Source: Levilactobacillus bambusae
Lineage (GTDB): Bacteria; Bacillota; Bacilli; Lactobacillales; Lactobacillaceae
Direction: 5' to 3'
NCBI RefSeq assembly: GCF_003124125.1
Contig: NZ_QCXQ01000002.1
Coordinates: 464,426-528,425, forward strand
DNA: 64,000 bases
The notes under the pieces were generated by a model. That model was not told where the DNA came from. It saw nothing but the letters and a program-made list of their open reading frames with translations, and searched no databases. A program made the position numbers and the translations under genes. Positions 43,897-50,973 of this stretch are shown here, in pieces. How positions within the stretch are numbered: position 1 is the first letter of the stretch; each line of letters starts with the position of its first letter.

Positions 43897-44024
43897 ATTT
43901 CTTCTCCCATCCAGACTTTCACTGTCGGTTGCAGAATTTCACTGCATCCACCGCATAATGCGGGTCACGGACTGTCGCGTTAACGAATCACCGTCGGTCG
44001 GGAGTTTCACCCTGCCCCGAAGAA
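43897..44024 (-). promoter_or_regulatory. FMN riboswitch (RFN element)
   Basis: On the minus strand the aptamer begins CTTCGGGGCAGGGTG and contains CCGACCGACGGTGA, GCGACAGTCCGTGAC, GGTGGATGCAGTGAAA and the closing AGTCTGGATGGGAGAAG. These are the conserved FMN-binding blocks. It controls the operon by the downstream attenuator. Confidence 0.97.
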
Positions 44025-44046
44025 ATGGTTATATTCAACTACTTTT

Positions 44047-44075
44047 AAATTAGCTAATTTATTCACGATTGTCAA
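44047..44075 (-). promoter_or_regulatory. Promoter of the riboflavin operon
   Basis: On the minus strand TTGACA-like TTGACA (44070-44075) and TAATTT (44047-44052) are 17 bases apart, about 25 bases before the aptamer. Confidence 0.72.
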
Positions 44076-44137
44076 GATAGAATTAATTAACTTCCAAAAA
44101 CTAACGCTGGCATTGCTCGGCAGTCCATTAAACAAAA

Positions 44138-45730
44138 TCACCTGAGGGTCGACACTTTCAAGGGACGCCCCAAGACCCGGGTCGCTACCCCTGTGACGTT
44201 TGCTAGCCACACGTATAGTAATGCAAAAATCCCACCAAAAACACAGGCAAATAGAAAGGCCGTGAGTTTCGTTTCCGGCTGAAGCCATGCGTTGAATCCT
44301 AAACTCACACTAAACGTCACAACACCATAACCCAGATTCATCCCCAGCAAACGGCCAAACTGGCGGAGCCGAAGATGGTACTGGCCAAAGATCTTGGTCA
44401 TCCACAACAGGTCAACGACCCCAAATCCAATCGCGGTGGCAGCAATGGCACCAAATCCCTGCCACAGATAGACCATGGGGAATTGTAGCAGCAATTTGAC
44501 GACCAACCCAATACTAAGGTACACCATTGCCCGCTTGCTTTCATGCAGAGCTTGTAGCAGCGTTAGGCCGTCGATGGCAATTCCCAAAATAATGCTCTGA
44601 AAAATATTAGCCACTAGGTAGTGAGTCCCTAACGGATTAAACGAAAAGAAGATGCCATAAATTTCTGGCGCTAGTGCCCCTAAAATAGTGACGGAGGGTA
44701 GAAGTGTAAACAGCAGTAAATTAAGGTTTTGGCTAATGATATTCGCTGTCCCGCCCTTTCCCGCGGCCTTATTGGTCGCTAACAACGGCAGCGTCGTTTC
44801 CGCAATGGCAATAGCCAGGGAAACAATCACCGTGGTAATTTTCGTGGGGTTCGCAGAAAACAGCGTATAAATATATTGTGCAGTCGCCACAGTCTGATGT
44901 CGTACGCCCACCATCACCTGTTTGAAAAATAGCTGGTCAATCAGCTGGGTGAGCGTAATCCCAGCCCCCACAAATACAAACGGAATGGATTCATACGCAA
45001 TCATCAGTAGGGAGTGGCCGACCCCGTGCAAATCAAACGGCTGACTTTGTTCGGCCTGCAACCGGTACGTGGGCTCCTGCTTCCGGTAATACCACCAGAG
45101 GTAAACGTAACTAGCTACGGCACCGACGAACGCCCCGAAAACACTGTAGTAGACCGCTAAAACAAAGTCTAAGTGATAAACGTCAATGATGAGGTAGGTG
45201 GCCGCTAAGATAAAGGTAATTCGGAGCAGCTGTTCCCAAAGCTGGGAAATTCCGAAGGGTTTGAGATCTTGGTTACCCTGGAACCACCCCCGTAAAATGC
45301 TCATCGACGGCAAAATAATAATGGCGGGCACGAGGACCCGAATCGCAATTACCGCGTCGTGAACGGAAACGACCGCACTATTTTTAGCAAGTGTGGGAGC
45401 TAATAAATACAGCAGTAGACCGCAGAGGGCACCCGATCCTGCCATAACGGCAAACCCCATCTTAGCGAGGTAGCGGCTGTTTAAAAACTTATCTTCCCCA
45501 TTATAAATTGCAATCCGCCGGGCAATCGCCGACGGAAAGCCCGCCGTTCCCAGCGAAATAAACAGCGCATAGGGCTGATAAGCCACATTAAACAGCGCCT
45601 GGGCCGCTTCCTTGTGGGCCGGGGCCCCCATCATGACTAACCAGGGAATTAAGTAAACAATTCCCAGCACCCGGGACATGATGCTACCAAATGATAGCCA
45701 AAACGAGCCCGAAACCATTTTACGATTCAT
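44138..45730 (-). CDS. MVF-family flippase, MurJ/YtgP-like
   Basis: The 530-residue protein has about 14 helices and the pattern SGSFWLSFGSIMSRVLGIVYLIPW, AGFPSAIARRIA and LRGWFQGNQDLKPFGISQLWEQ of the polysaccharide-biosynthesis/lipid-II flippase group. YtgP-type members move lipid-linked peptidoglycan precursors across the membrane. No wall-synthesis genes are adjacent, so export of another lipid-linked sugar is possible. It is read in the same direction as the MarR gene 88 bases upstream. Confidence 0.85.
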   Translation of the reverse strand: MNRKMVSGSFWLSFGSIMSRVLGIVYLIPWLVMMGAPAHKEAAQALFNVAYQPYALFISLGTAGFPSAIARRIAIYNGEDKFLNSRYLAKMGFAVMAGSGALCGLLLYLLAPTLAKNSAVVSVHDAVIAIRVLVPAIIILPSMSILRGWFQGNQDLKPFGISQLWEQLLRITFILAATYLIIDVYHLDFVLAVYYSVFGAFVGAVASYVYLWWYYRKQEPTYRLQAEQSQPFDLHGVGHSLLMIAYESIPFVFVGAGITLTQLIDQLFFKQVMVGVRHQTVATAQYIYTLFSANPTKITTVIVSLAIAIAETTLPLLATNKAAGKGGTANIISQNLNLLLFTLLPSVTILGALAPEIYGIFFSFNPLGTHYLVANIFQSIILGIAIDGLTLLQALHESKRAMVYLSIGLVVKLLLQFPMVYLWQGFGAIAATAIGFGVVDLLWMTKIFGQYHLRLRQFGRLLGMNLGYGVVTFSVSLGFNAWLQPETKLTAFLFACVFGGIFALLYVWLANVTGVATRVLGRPLKVSTLR

Positions 45731-45822
45731 TCTCTTCTTCTCTCTTCCGTTTCAATGTCTTCCACCCATTGTACGTGAAGAAGTGGGTAAAGACGAGGCC
45801 AAACACCAGGCCGTTTTTTCAA
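45727..45822 (-). other. Possible tiny overlapping ORF between marR and the flippase gene
   Basis: A TTG at 45822 overlaps the marR stop (TTGA) and the frame runs 31 codons to a TGA at 45727 that overlaps the flippase ATG (ATGA). A second open frame in the same interval encodes hydrophobic text (GLVFGLVFTHFFTYNGW). Neither has a clear ribosome binding site. Confidence 0.2.
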
Positions 45823-46295
45823 TCCGTCTCATTAATGACCTGTAAAAAGGCCCTCACAGCGTTCAAATCCCCATCAGAAAACTGGTTTAAGGCGGCAGCC
45901 ATTCGTTGATCCATGTCACGGTGGTAGCGCCGGTGCAGCTCATGGATCAGCTCTCCGTTCGGTAATAACCGTAAGTAGGTCGTTTTTTGGTTGCCAGGTT
46001 CGTGAAATTTCTCTAAGAAGCCAGCCTGATCGAGCTTTGCCGCAATCTTAGAAATCGTTCCCTGTCGAATCGTGGTGTACTTCGTAAAATCACTCAACCG
46101 TTCATCGGGATGGTTCGCAACCAGATCAATAATATCTAAATCATTTAACGTCATTTTTTGGACGGCATCCTTCAATTCATTCGGGCTGTTTTTGAGGTAC
46201 CAGGTCATGGTTTCTTCATCAATTTGGCGGTTTCTAAACTCGGCTAATTCCGTTCGAATCGTATCCGATAACTCTTTTCGGGATAGTTCACTCAT
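45819..46295 (-). CDS. MarR-family transcriptional regulator
   Basis: The 158-residue protein has a winged helix at about 60-125 (RLSDFTKYTTIRQGTISKIAAKLDQAGFLEKF is the recognition region; wing at EPGNQKTTYLRLLP). Helices at both ends would dimerise. GGAGG lies 7 bases before the ATG. It is divergent from the quinone-reductase-like gene; two similar ATTCN4GAAT sites lie in between, so it most likely represses that gene and itself. Confidence 0.88.
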   Translation of the reverse strand: MSELSRKELSDTIRTELAEFRNRQIDEETMTWYLKNSPNELKDAVQKMTLNDLDIIDLVANHPDERLSDFTKYTTIRQGTISKIAAKLDQAGFLEKFHEPGNQKTTYLRLLPNGELIHELHRRYHRDMDQRMAAALNQFSDGDLNAVRAFLQVINETD

Positions 46296-46316
46296 TTTTT
46301 ATTCCTCCGAATATAC

Positions 46317-46432
46317 TTGACATCTTGTCATAATGACTTTATACTCCATGATATATTCTCGAGAATAAATAATCAAGACCCAACGGAAAAATAGCGGACT
46401 AGTTTTACTGGTTCCTATTCATTCCTAAGAAT
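46317..46432 (+). promoter_or_regulatory. Promoter and two operators for the quinone reductase gene
   Basis: TTGACA (46317-46322) and TATACT (46340-46345) are 17 bases apart on the plus strand. Downstream are a perfect 14-base palindrome TATTCTCGAGAATA (46354-46367) and a second site ATTCCTAAGAAT (46421-46432). Both fit ATTC-N4-GAAT, probably the MarR binding site. Confidence 0.78.
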
Positions 46433-46455
46433 AAATATCAGAAAGAAGTCTTCCT

Positions 46456-47049
46456 ATGAAAACCGTTATTGTTTTTGATCACCCCTACACCATTAAGGCC
46501 AGTGAAAACCAGCCCCACTTCCGCAGTTATAGTGCGGCGATCGCTAAGGAAGCCAGCACGTCTATCACGGCACACGGCGGTGAAGTTGACCTAATTGACC
46601 TGCACGCCGATCACTTCGATCCCGTTATGCACCAAGCCGACCTCGAAAATTGGCGGACGAAGCGGCCGATTAACGCCCAAGCGGAGGATTACTATCAGCG
46701 ATTAGCCTCGGCCGACCGAATTATCTTTATTTTCCCGATTTGGTGGGAAGTGATGCCGGCCATGACTAAGGGGTTCATTGATAAAGTCTTAACCAAATAC
46801 CACTACGCCAAAAAATCGCCCCACGTTTTACCCCGCAACCCCGAAATTGACGTTTTAACCGTCTCTGGCACGCCTACGCCACTCTACCGGCTAATCTTCG
46901 GAAATCCCGTCACAAAGGCGCTCAAACGCGGAACGTTCGGTAAGCTAGGGTTACGGCACTACCACTGGCAAAACTTTAATCCTGAACACCAAACTGAAAT
47001 CCAGCGGCAAAAAGCCCTAAAAAAGGTGGATCGGCTCTTAAAGGCCTAA
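46456..47049 (+). CDS. NAD(P)H:quinone oxidoreductase-like flavodoxin-fold protein
   Basis: The 197-residue protein has the flavodoxin-like NQO fold with VIVFDHPYT at the N-terminus, FIFPIWWEVMPAMTKGFIDKVL near 95-115 and the FMN/FAD-binding TVSGTPTPLY segment. Relatives (KefF, MdaB, YwrO) reduce quinones by two electrons and protect from electrophiles and redox stress. It is a single gene under the divergent MarR regulator, as in quinone- or diamide-responsive systems. Confidence 0.88.
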   Translation: MKTVIVFDHPYTIKASENQPHFRSYSAAIAKEASTSITAHGGEVDLIDLHADHFDPVMHQADLENWRTKRPINAQAEDYYQRLASADRIIFIFPIWWEVMPAMTKGFIDKVLTKYHYAKKSPHVLPRNPEIDVLTVSGTPTPLYRLIFGNPVTKALKRGTFGKLGLRHYHWQNFNPEHQTEIQRQKALKKVDRLLKA

Positions 47050-47056
47050 CCTCCCC

Positions 47057-48256
47057 TTACTTCTGTTGGGTAATATCCAGCGGTAACACGAGCACCCGAT
47101 CGGTAATTTCCGGCCGGTGCCGGTAGCTACCTTCCTCGCGGTACTTCTTTGCCCCGCTTTCAAACAGGAGGGCCACACGGGAATTCGTGGGCTTATTAAT
47201 GCTAATTTGTTCCACGGACGGTGGAACAATGAGGCTGGTGCTCCCCGAAATATTCTTCGTAGAAAAGGTAAATTCAGGGCCGGCAGTGAGATTTGACTGC
47301 CTGACAATCAGTTTAGAATCCCGGTTGCCGTTGGACTGCGAAATGATTGTAATCCCGTCACGGGTAATCGCAATTCCCTGCATCCGATCGTAACCGTTAG
47401 CTACGGACATAAGCTGCCCCTGTTTGAACAACGCGTCTAAGTAACCGTACAGCGATAGGTTGCCCTGCAAGGCCGGAATTTGGCTAATATTTTTAGCCGG
47501 CAGTCCCGTTTGGGCGTTTAAACCAACGAAGATGACCTGCCGATTAGCTTTATTGGCCCCATACTGGATGATGGCCATTTTATTATTATAGAATTCAATG
47601 CCCGAAGTTCGGTTGGCCCAGGGAATGCTAATGGACTTGGTCTGAATCGGACGATGGACTTTTTGGGCATCGTAACTTTGAATCGTTGACATAGAGGCAT
47701 AGGAAAGACCAGCAAACTGGGTATGGTCGGTGGACCACCATAACCGGTGGTGACCTTGATCGTACGTGATTCCACCCACGTGTGACTTAGTGGGTAACAA
47801 AAGGGATTTTTCATACTTTCCCGTTCGCTTACTGACCATAAAAATTAGCGAATTGAGCCGGTGACTCCCGTCGTAGGCGCTAATATAATAGTCCTTTGGC
47901 GTTTCGGTAATTCCCTGCGGTACCCAATCCGTCCCGAACGCCAACCGTTTTGTCTGATGATTAATGGACCAAGCGCCCCGGAGACCCGGAATGACAAAGG
48001 ACTTTGCTGCCTGGTTCTTTTTAACCGCTTTAACCCCTTTATTTCGGTTCAACGTCTCGTGAACGTCCTTTTGAAACTGGGAGTGCGAAATTAACGGGTG
48101 ATCATCGGCCGACCATTTTGCCACTTCACTGGGTTTAGCCACCATTGCCCGGTAAGTTTGCCGGTCCTGAAGGTAGGCGTGCAGGTTAACGCCCCCTACA
48201 CCCAAACCAAACAGAATGACAAGCCCCAATATAAAAATCCCGATTCGTTTTCGCAT
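47057..48256 (-). CDS. Membrane-anchored hypothetical protein, beta-propeller-like
   Basis: The 399-residue protein has an N-terminal signal anchor (IGIFILGLVILFGLGVGGVNL) and a large extracytoplasmic domain. Text such as GGITYDQGHHRLWWSTD, SGIEFYNNKMAIIQYG and QGIAITRDGITIISQSNG recurs about every 45-60 residues, as in blades of a propeller. I do not recognise the family. The ATG at 48256 has GGGGG upstream; the 22 codons before it are not needed. Its stop is 7 bases from the convergent quinone reductase stop. Confidence 0.68.
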   Translation of the reverse strand: MRKRIGIFILGLVILFGLGVGGVNLHAYLQDRQTYRAMVAKPSEVAKWSADDHPLISHSQFQKDVHETLNRNKGVKAVKKNQAAKSFVIPGLRGAWSINHQTKRLAFGTDWVPQGITETPKDYYISAYDGSHRLNSLIFMVSKRTGKYEKSLLLPTKSHVGGITYDQGHHRLWWSTDHTQFAGLSYASMSTIQSYDAQKVHRPIQTKSISIPWANRTSGIEFYNNKMAIIQYGANKANRQVIFVGLNAQTGLPAKNISQIPALQGNLSLYGYLDALFKQGQLMSVANGYDRMQGIAITRDGITIISQSNGNRDSKLIVRQSNLTAGPEFTFSTKNISGSTSLIVPPSVEQISINKPTNSRVALLFESGAKKYREEGSYRHRPEITDRVLVLPLDITQQK

Positions 48257-48397
48257 ATCCCAATCCCCCAGCTTAATTTTTCCGTTTAGGCCGCTCCCCG
48301 TTAGCGTTTCAATCACGTTCATTGTACCAAAAACTAGTCATTTGAGTGGCGATAAGGCCCTCAGCATCTACTATCATTAGCCATTTTGACAATGCCA

Positions 48398-48436
48398 AAT
48401 AAGGCGAATGACCAGATCAGGTCATCCGCCTTATTT
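48398..48436. terminator. Hairpin terminator (family A core)
   Basis: Arms AAATAAGGCGAATGACC and GGTCATCCGCCTTATTT enclose a short loop, with A and T tracts at the ends. Confidence 0.75.
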
Positions 48437-48446
48437 AGATGTAGTC

Positions 48447-48464
48447 AGTCGGGTTCCACACCCT
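48447..48464. repeat. Internally deleted family B unit
   Basis: Only the two ends are left, AGTCGGGTTCC joined to ACACCCT. It shows the ends as a unit without the hairpin. Confidence 0.5.
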
Positions 48465-48467
48465 TTC

Positions 48468-48584
48468 AGTCGGGTTGTAAGCCTCAACTCTTTCCGGTTA
48501 ACCCAAGAAGCAAATAATACTAAAACCCAGTATTTTTTGCTTCCTACGTTAATCCTCGAGTGTTACCGAGGCTCTCCACACCCT
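48468..48584. repeat. Family B copy B5
   Basis: Inner arms AAGAAGCAAA/TTTGCTTCCT pair around the constant loop with AATACT/AGTATT. Outer pairs are GCCTC/GAGGC and GGTTAAC/GTTAATCC. Confidence 0.78.
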
Positions 48585-48586
48585 TT

Positions 48587-48703
48587 AGTCGGGTTCCTCC
48601 ACTCAGATCCCTCCGGATAACCCAAGAAACAAATGATGCTAAGGCCCAGCATATTTTGTTTCTTACGTTACTCCTCAGGATCTACCGAGTGGCTCCACAC
48701 CCT
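48587..48703. repeat. Family B copy B6
   Basis: Arms are CCACTC/GAGTGG, AGATCC/GGATCT, AAGAAACAAA/TTTGTTTCTT and ATGCT/AGCAT. It ends 7 bases before the stop codon of the R-ADH gene. Confidence 0.82.
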
Positions 48704-48709
48704 TCATCT

Positions 48710-49468
48710 CTATTGCGCGAGGTAACCTCCGTCAACCACAAATTCAGATCCCGTGGCAAACTTAGATTCATTTGAGGCTAAGTAAACGCACATGTAGGCA
48801 ATGTCATCAGGTTCACCAATGTGGCCCATTGGCGTCTTATCCCGTTGTGACATAGCCGCTTCGGCTCCCGGTAAATCATCCACTAACGGTGTCTTAATAT
48901 AGCCGGGGTGCACAGTGTTCACCCGGACATCGTAATCATTCAACGCACAGTGAAGGGCTGCCGACTTTGAGAAAATCCGAACCGCACCCTTAGAAGCATT
49001 GTAGGCCGCTAAGTTAGGATCGCCCACAAAACCTTCAATGGAAGACATGTTAATGATGGAGGCCCCCAAGTTCTTGTTCTTCATTCGAATAATTCCCAGT
49101 TTCGTTCCGTAGAAGACCCCATCCAAGTTAACGGACATCAATTTGTGCCAGTCCTCAGCGGTCGTTTCCTCGATGTTCTTATTGATCGCAATTCCAGCGT
49201 TGTTTACGATCGTTGTTACAGGACCAAATGCCTCTTCTGTAGCATCAAAGACTTCGTCCCAGCGGGCTTCATCAGAAGTATCCTGTTGGACAAACCGAAT
49301 CACATCTGGGCCGCCAATTTTCTTGGCGGCTGCTTCACCAACGTCAGAATGCCGGCCAGTAATCACGACCTTAGCGCCCTCATCCACAAATCGGTGCGCA
49401 ATGGCTTCCCCGATTCCTAGTGTTCCACCCGTCACAATCGCAACTTTTCCGTCTAATCGATGACTCAT
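48710..49468 (-). CDS. R-specific secondary alcohol dehydrogenase (NADPH, SDR family)
   Basis: The 252-residue protein is very close in text to the R-ADH of L. brevis and L. kefiri: TGGTLGIG cofactor loop (14-21), TGRHSDVG with the NADP-binding Arg-His, NNAG near 90, IINMSSIEG, YNASK (Tyr156-type), and the final Gln that coordinates Mg2+ in the tetramer. The enzyme reduces ketones such as acetophenone to R-alcohols with NADPH. It is a single gene. Family B repeats start 7 bases after its stop codon. Confidence 0.93.
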   Translation of the reverse strand: MSHRLDGKVAIVTGGTLGIGEAIAHRFVDEGAKVVITGRHSDVGEAAAKKIGGPDVIRFVQQDTSDEARWDEVFDATEEAFGPVTTIVNNAGIAINKNIEETTAEDWHKLMSVNLDGVFYGTKLGIIRMKNKNLGASIINMSSIEGFVGDPNLAAYNASKGAVRIFSKSAALHCALNDYDVRVNTVHPGYIKTPLVDDLPGAEAAMSQRDKTPMGHIGEPDDIAYMCVYLASNESKFATGSEFVVDGGYLAQ

Positions 49469-49554
49469 CTGAATCCCTCCATATTTTAAGATATGTTCAT
49501 TATGTCACAATAAAGCTGATTTAGAAAGCCTTTTCATCAATCTTAAATCTAAAA

Positions 49555-49602
49555 AAACACCCGAAAAACTTACCTTTGACCGGTAAGTTCAGGTGTTCTT
49601 GG
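49555..49602 (-). terminator. Intrinsic terminator after the small acidic protein gene
   Basis: On the minus strand AACACC-TGAACTTACC and GGTAAGTTTTTCGGGTGTT form a stem followed by T7. Confidence 0.85.
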
Positions 49603-49609
49603 TTAGTCA

Positions 49610-49873
49610 TTAGTTATCAAAATCTTGAACTGCTTTATCGTAGTCCTTAACGAATTGGTTGTATGCATCTTCATCGTAATCGTCGTACTTGCCGACTTCA
49701 TGAAGGGCCTTCTTGATTTCATGAATGGCACGGTGTTCTTCGAACCATGCCCGCGTCCGATAATCCTTATCTACATCAGTGTCTTCTTTACCAAGTGTGG
49801 TATCTAACTTACTCAATGTATTGCTGATTCGATCCAATGTTTCGTCTTCACGCTTATCATAATTTTCTGCCAT
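49610..49873 (-). CDS. Small acidic hypothetical protein
   Basis: The 87-residue protein is rich in Asp, Glu, Lys and Tyr, with a helical pattern (ETLDRISNTLSKLDTTL; RAIHEIKKALHEVG) and an acidic tail ending DFDN. No membrane segment or known domain is seen. The ATG at 49873 has AAGGGAG 8 bases upstream; the longer frame is not needed. It stands alone with its own terminator. Function unknown. Confidence 0.72.
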   Translation of the reverse strand: MAENYDKREDETLDRISNTLSKLDTTLGKEDTDVDKDYRTRAWFEEHRAIHEIKKALHEVGKYDDYDEDAYNQFVKDYDKAVQDFDN

Positions 49874-49961
49874 AATACAAAACTCCCTTCGTTTATCTGA
49901 ATTCATCTTAACACGCCAACCAAGTTAGGGTGTTGATTTAGCTTGAGGAATTTTAGGGGAA

Positions 49962-50078
49962 GATGCGCCATCCCTCGGGTAACTTCCGAGGACTAACATA
50001 GTAACTGGAAAATGCTGGGCTTTAGCATTATTTGCCTCTTGGGTTAACCGCAGAAAGCTGAGGAGCGAAACCCAACTG
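49962..50078. repeat. Family B copy B7 (reversed orientation, mismatched inner stem)
   Basis: The unit reads GCGCCATCCCTCGGG to AACCCAACT. The loop AAATGCTGGGCTTTAGCATT is conserved, but the inner arms AGTAACTG and TTGCCTCTT are not complementary. The left arm is nearly that of the neighbouring B8, suggesting conversion between copies. Confidence 0.7.
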
Positions 50079-50196
50079 AGGGTGCGCCACCCCTCGGGTA
50101 ACTTCTGAGGATTAACATAGCAACTGGAAAATGCTGGGCTTTAGCATTATTCAGTTGCTGAGTTAACCGAAAGAAGTTGAGGGATGAAGCCCGACT
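50079..50196. repeat. Family B copy B8 (reversed orientation)
   Basis: Inner arms AGCAACTG/CAGTTGCT are perfect around the conserved loop, and outer arms CCTC.../GAGGG pair. It is in tandem with B7; a fragment of a third unit follows at 50197-50217. Confidence 0.75.
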
Positions 50197-50249
50197 ATGG
50201 GTGCGCCGATCCTCGGGCTGATTAATCTTCCCTCACCTACCAGTACCAA

Positions 50250-50355
50250 CATCAACCAGGCCACAACCAAATAAAGCCCCGGACCAAATCCGATCAAAAT
50301 ACAATCGAATCTGATCCGGGGCCCTATTTAGCATGGCCTGAACGTTTTATGCCCC
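50250..50355. repeat. Family A part with bidirectional terminator core
   Basis: Outer arms GGCCACAACC and GGCCTGAACG-TTTTATGCCCC enclose the terminator at 50269-50329 (GCCCCGGA with TCCGGGGC and inner CGAT/ATCG). It lies after the DUF1541 gene read on the minus strand. Confidence 0.65.
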
Positions 50356-50383
50356 TGCCACACTGCGCTAGGAAGACTTTCGG

Positions 50384-50884
50384 TTATTTCTGTAATGGCT
50401 TCATTTCATCTTGGAGGAACCAACGGTGATTGTTCATCGCTGGCTGTCCATCATAAGGAGGAACATCCACGATGTAGACGTTGCCGGCTTGAGAGGAAAC
50501 AATCGTCCCGGTTGCACCCTTCATACCAGCCATGTGGTTGGCTTCCATCGTGATTTCCGTTCCGTTAGCTAACGGTGCAGAATCATCCGTCTGGCCCTTA
50601 ATTTCCCGTTGAATGACCCACTTGTGATCCTTAACGTAGGTGTGGTCGTTCGTGGTGTAAAAGTCGACGGCGTATGCCCGAGTATTGTAACCTGCTACGA
50701 TAGTTGCAGGAGCCCCCTTCATCTTCATAATCATATGTGCCATCACATGGTCAACCAGTAATGTCACCTGATCGCCCTTTTTGTAGCAGGGTTCTTGAGC
50801 GGGTTTTAAACCGTCCAAGGATACCTGATCATTCGGATTATAATTCGGGTCTGAAGCACCCATGTTCATACCATTCATGTTCAT
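50384..50884 (-). CDS. DUF1541 (YdhK-like) protein without signal peptide
   Basis: The 166-residue protein has two DUF1541 repeats: about 35-95 (VTLLVDHVMAHMIMKMKGAPATI) and about 100-160 (GTEITMEANHMAGMKGATGTI). The usual members are lipoproteins of the YdhK type; this one begins MNMNGMNMGASDP without a signal or lipobox, so it seems cytoplasmic or has lost export. It is rich in Met and His, which could bind copper or another metal. The start has GGGGGAG upstream. Confidence 0.78.
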   Translation of the reverse strand: MNMNGMNMGASDPNYNPNDQVSLDGLKPAQEPCYKKGDQVTLLVDHVMAHMIMKMKGAPATIVAGYNTRAYAVDFYTTNDHTYVKDHKWVIQREIKGQTDDSAPLANGTEITMEANHMAGMKGATGTIVSSQAGNVYIVDVPPYDGQPAMNNHRWFLQDEMKPLQK

Positions 50885-50973
50885 TGAAACTCCCCCTTCC
50901 AAGCATTACAGTCTAATGCTTACCCACATTATACGGCGAGTTTCAAAAATAGGTTTAGATTTAGTTTTGTTGT

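Noticed and set aside
44007-44288. A 93-codon frame before the flippase gene end
   Set aside because: It overlaps the riboflavin promoter and the flippase gene in another frame, with no ribosome binding site.
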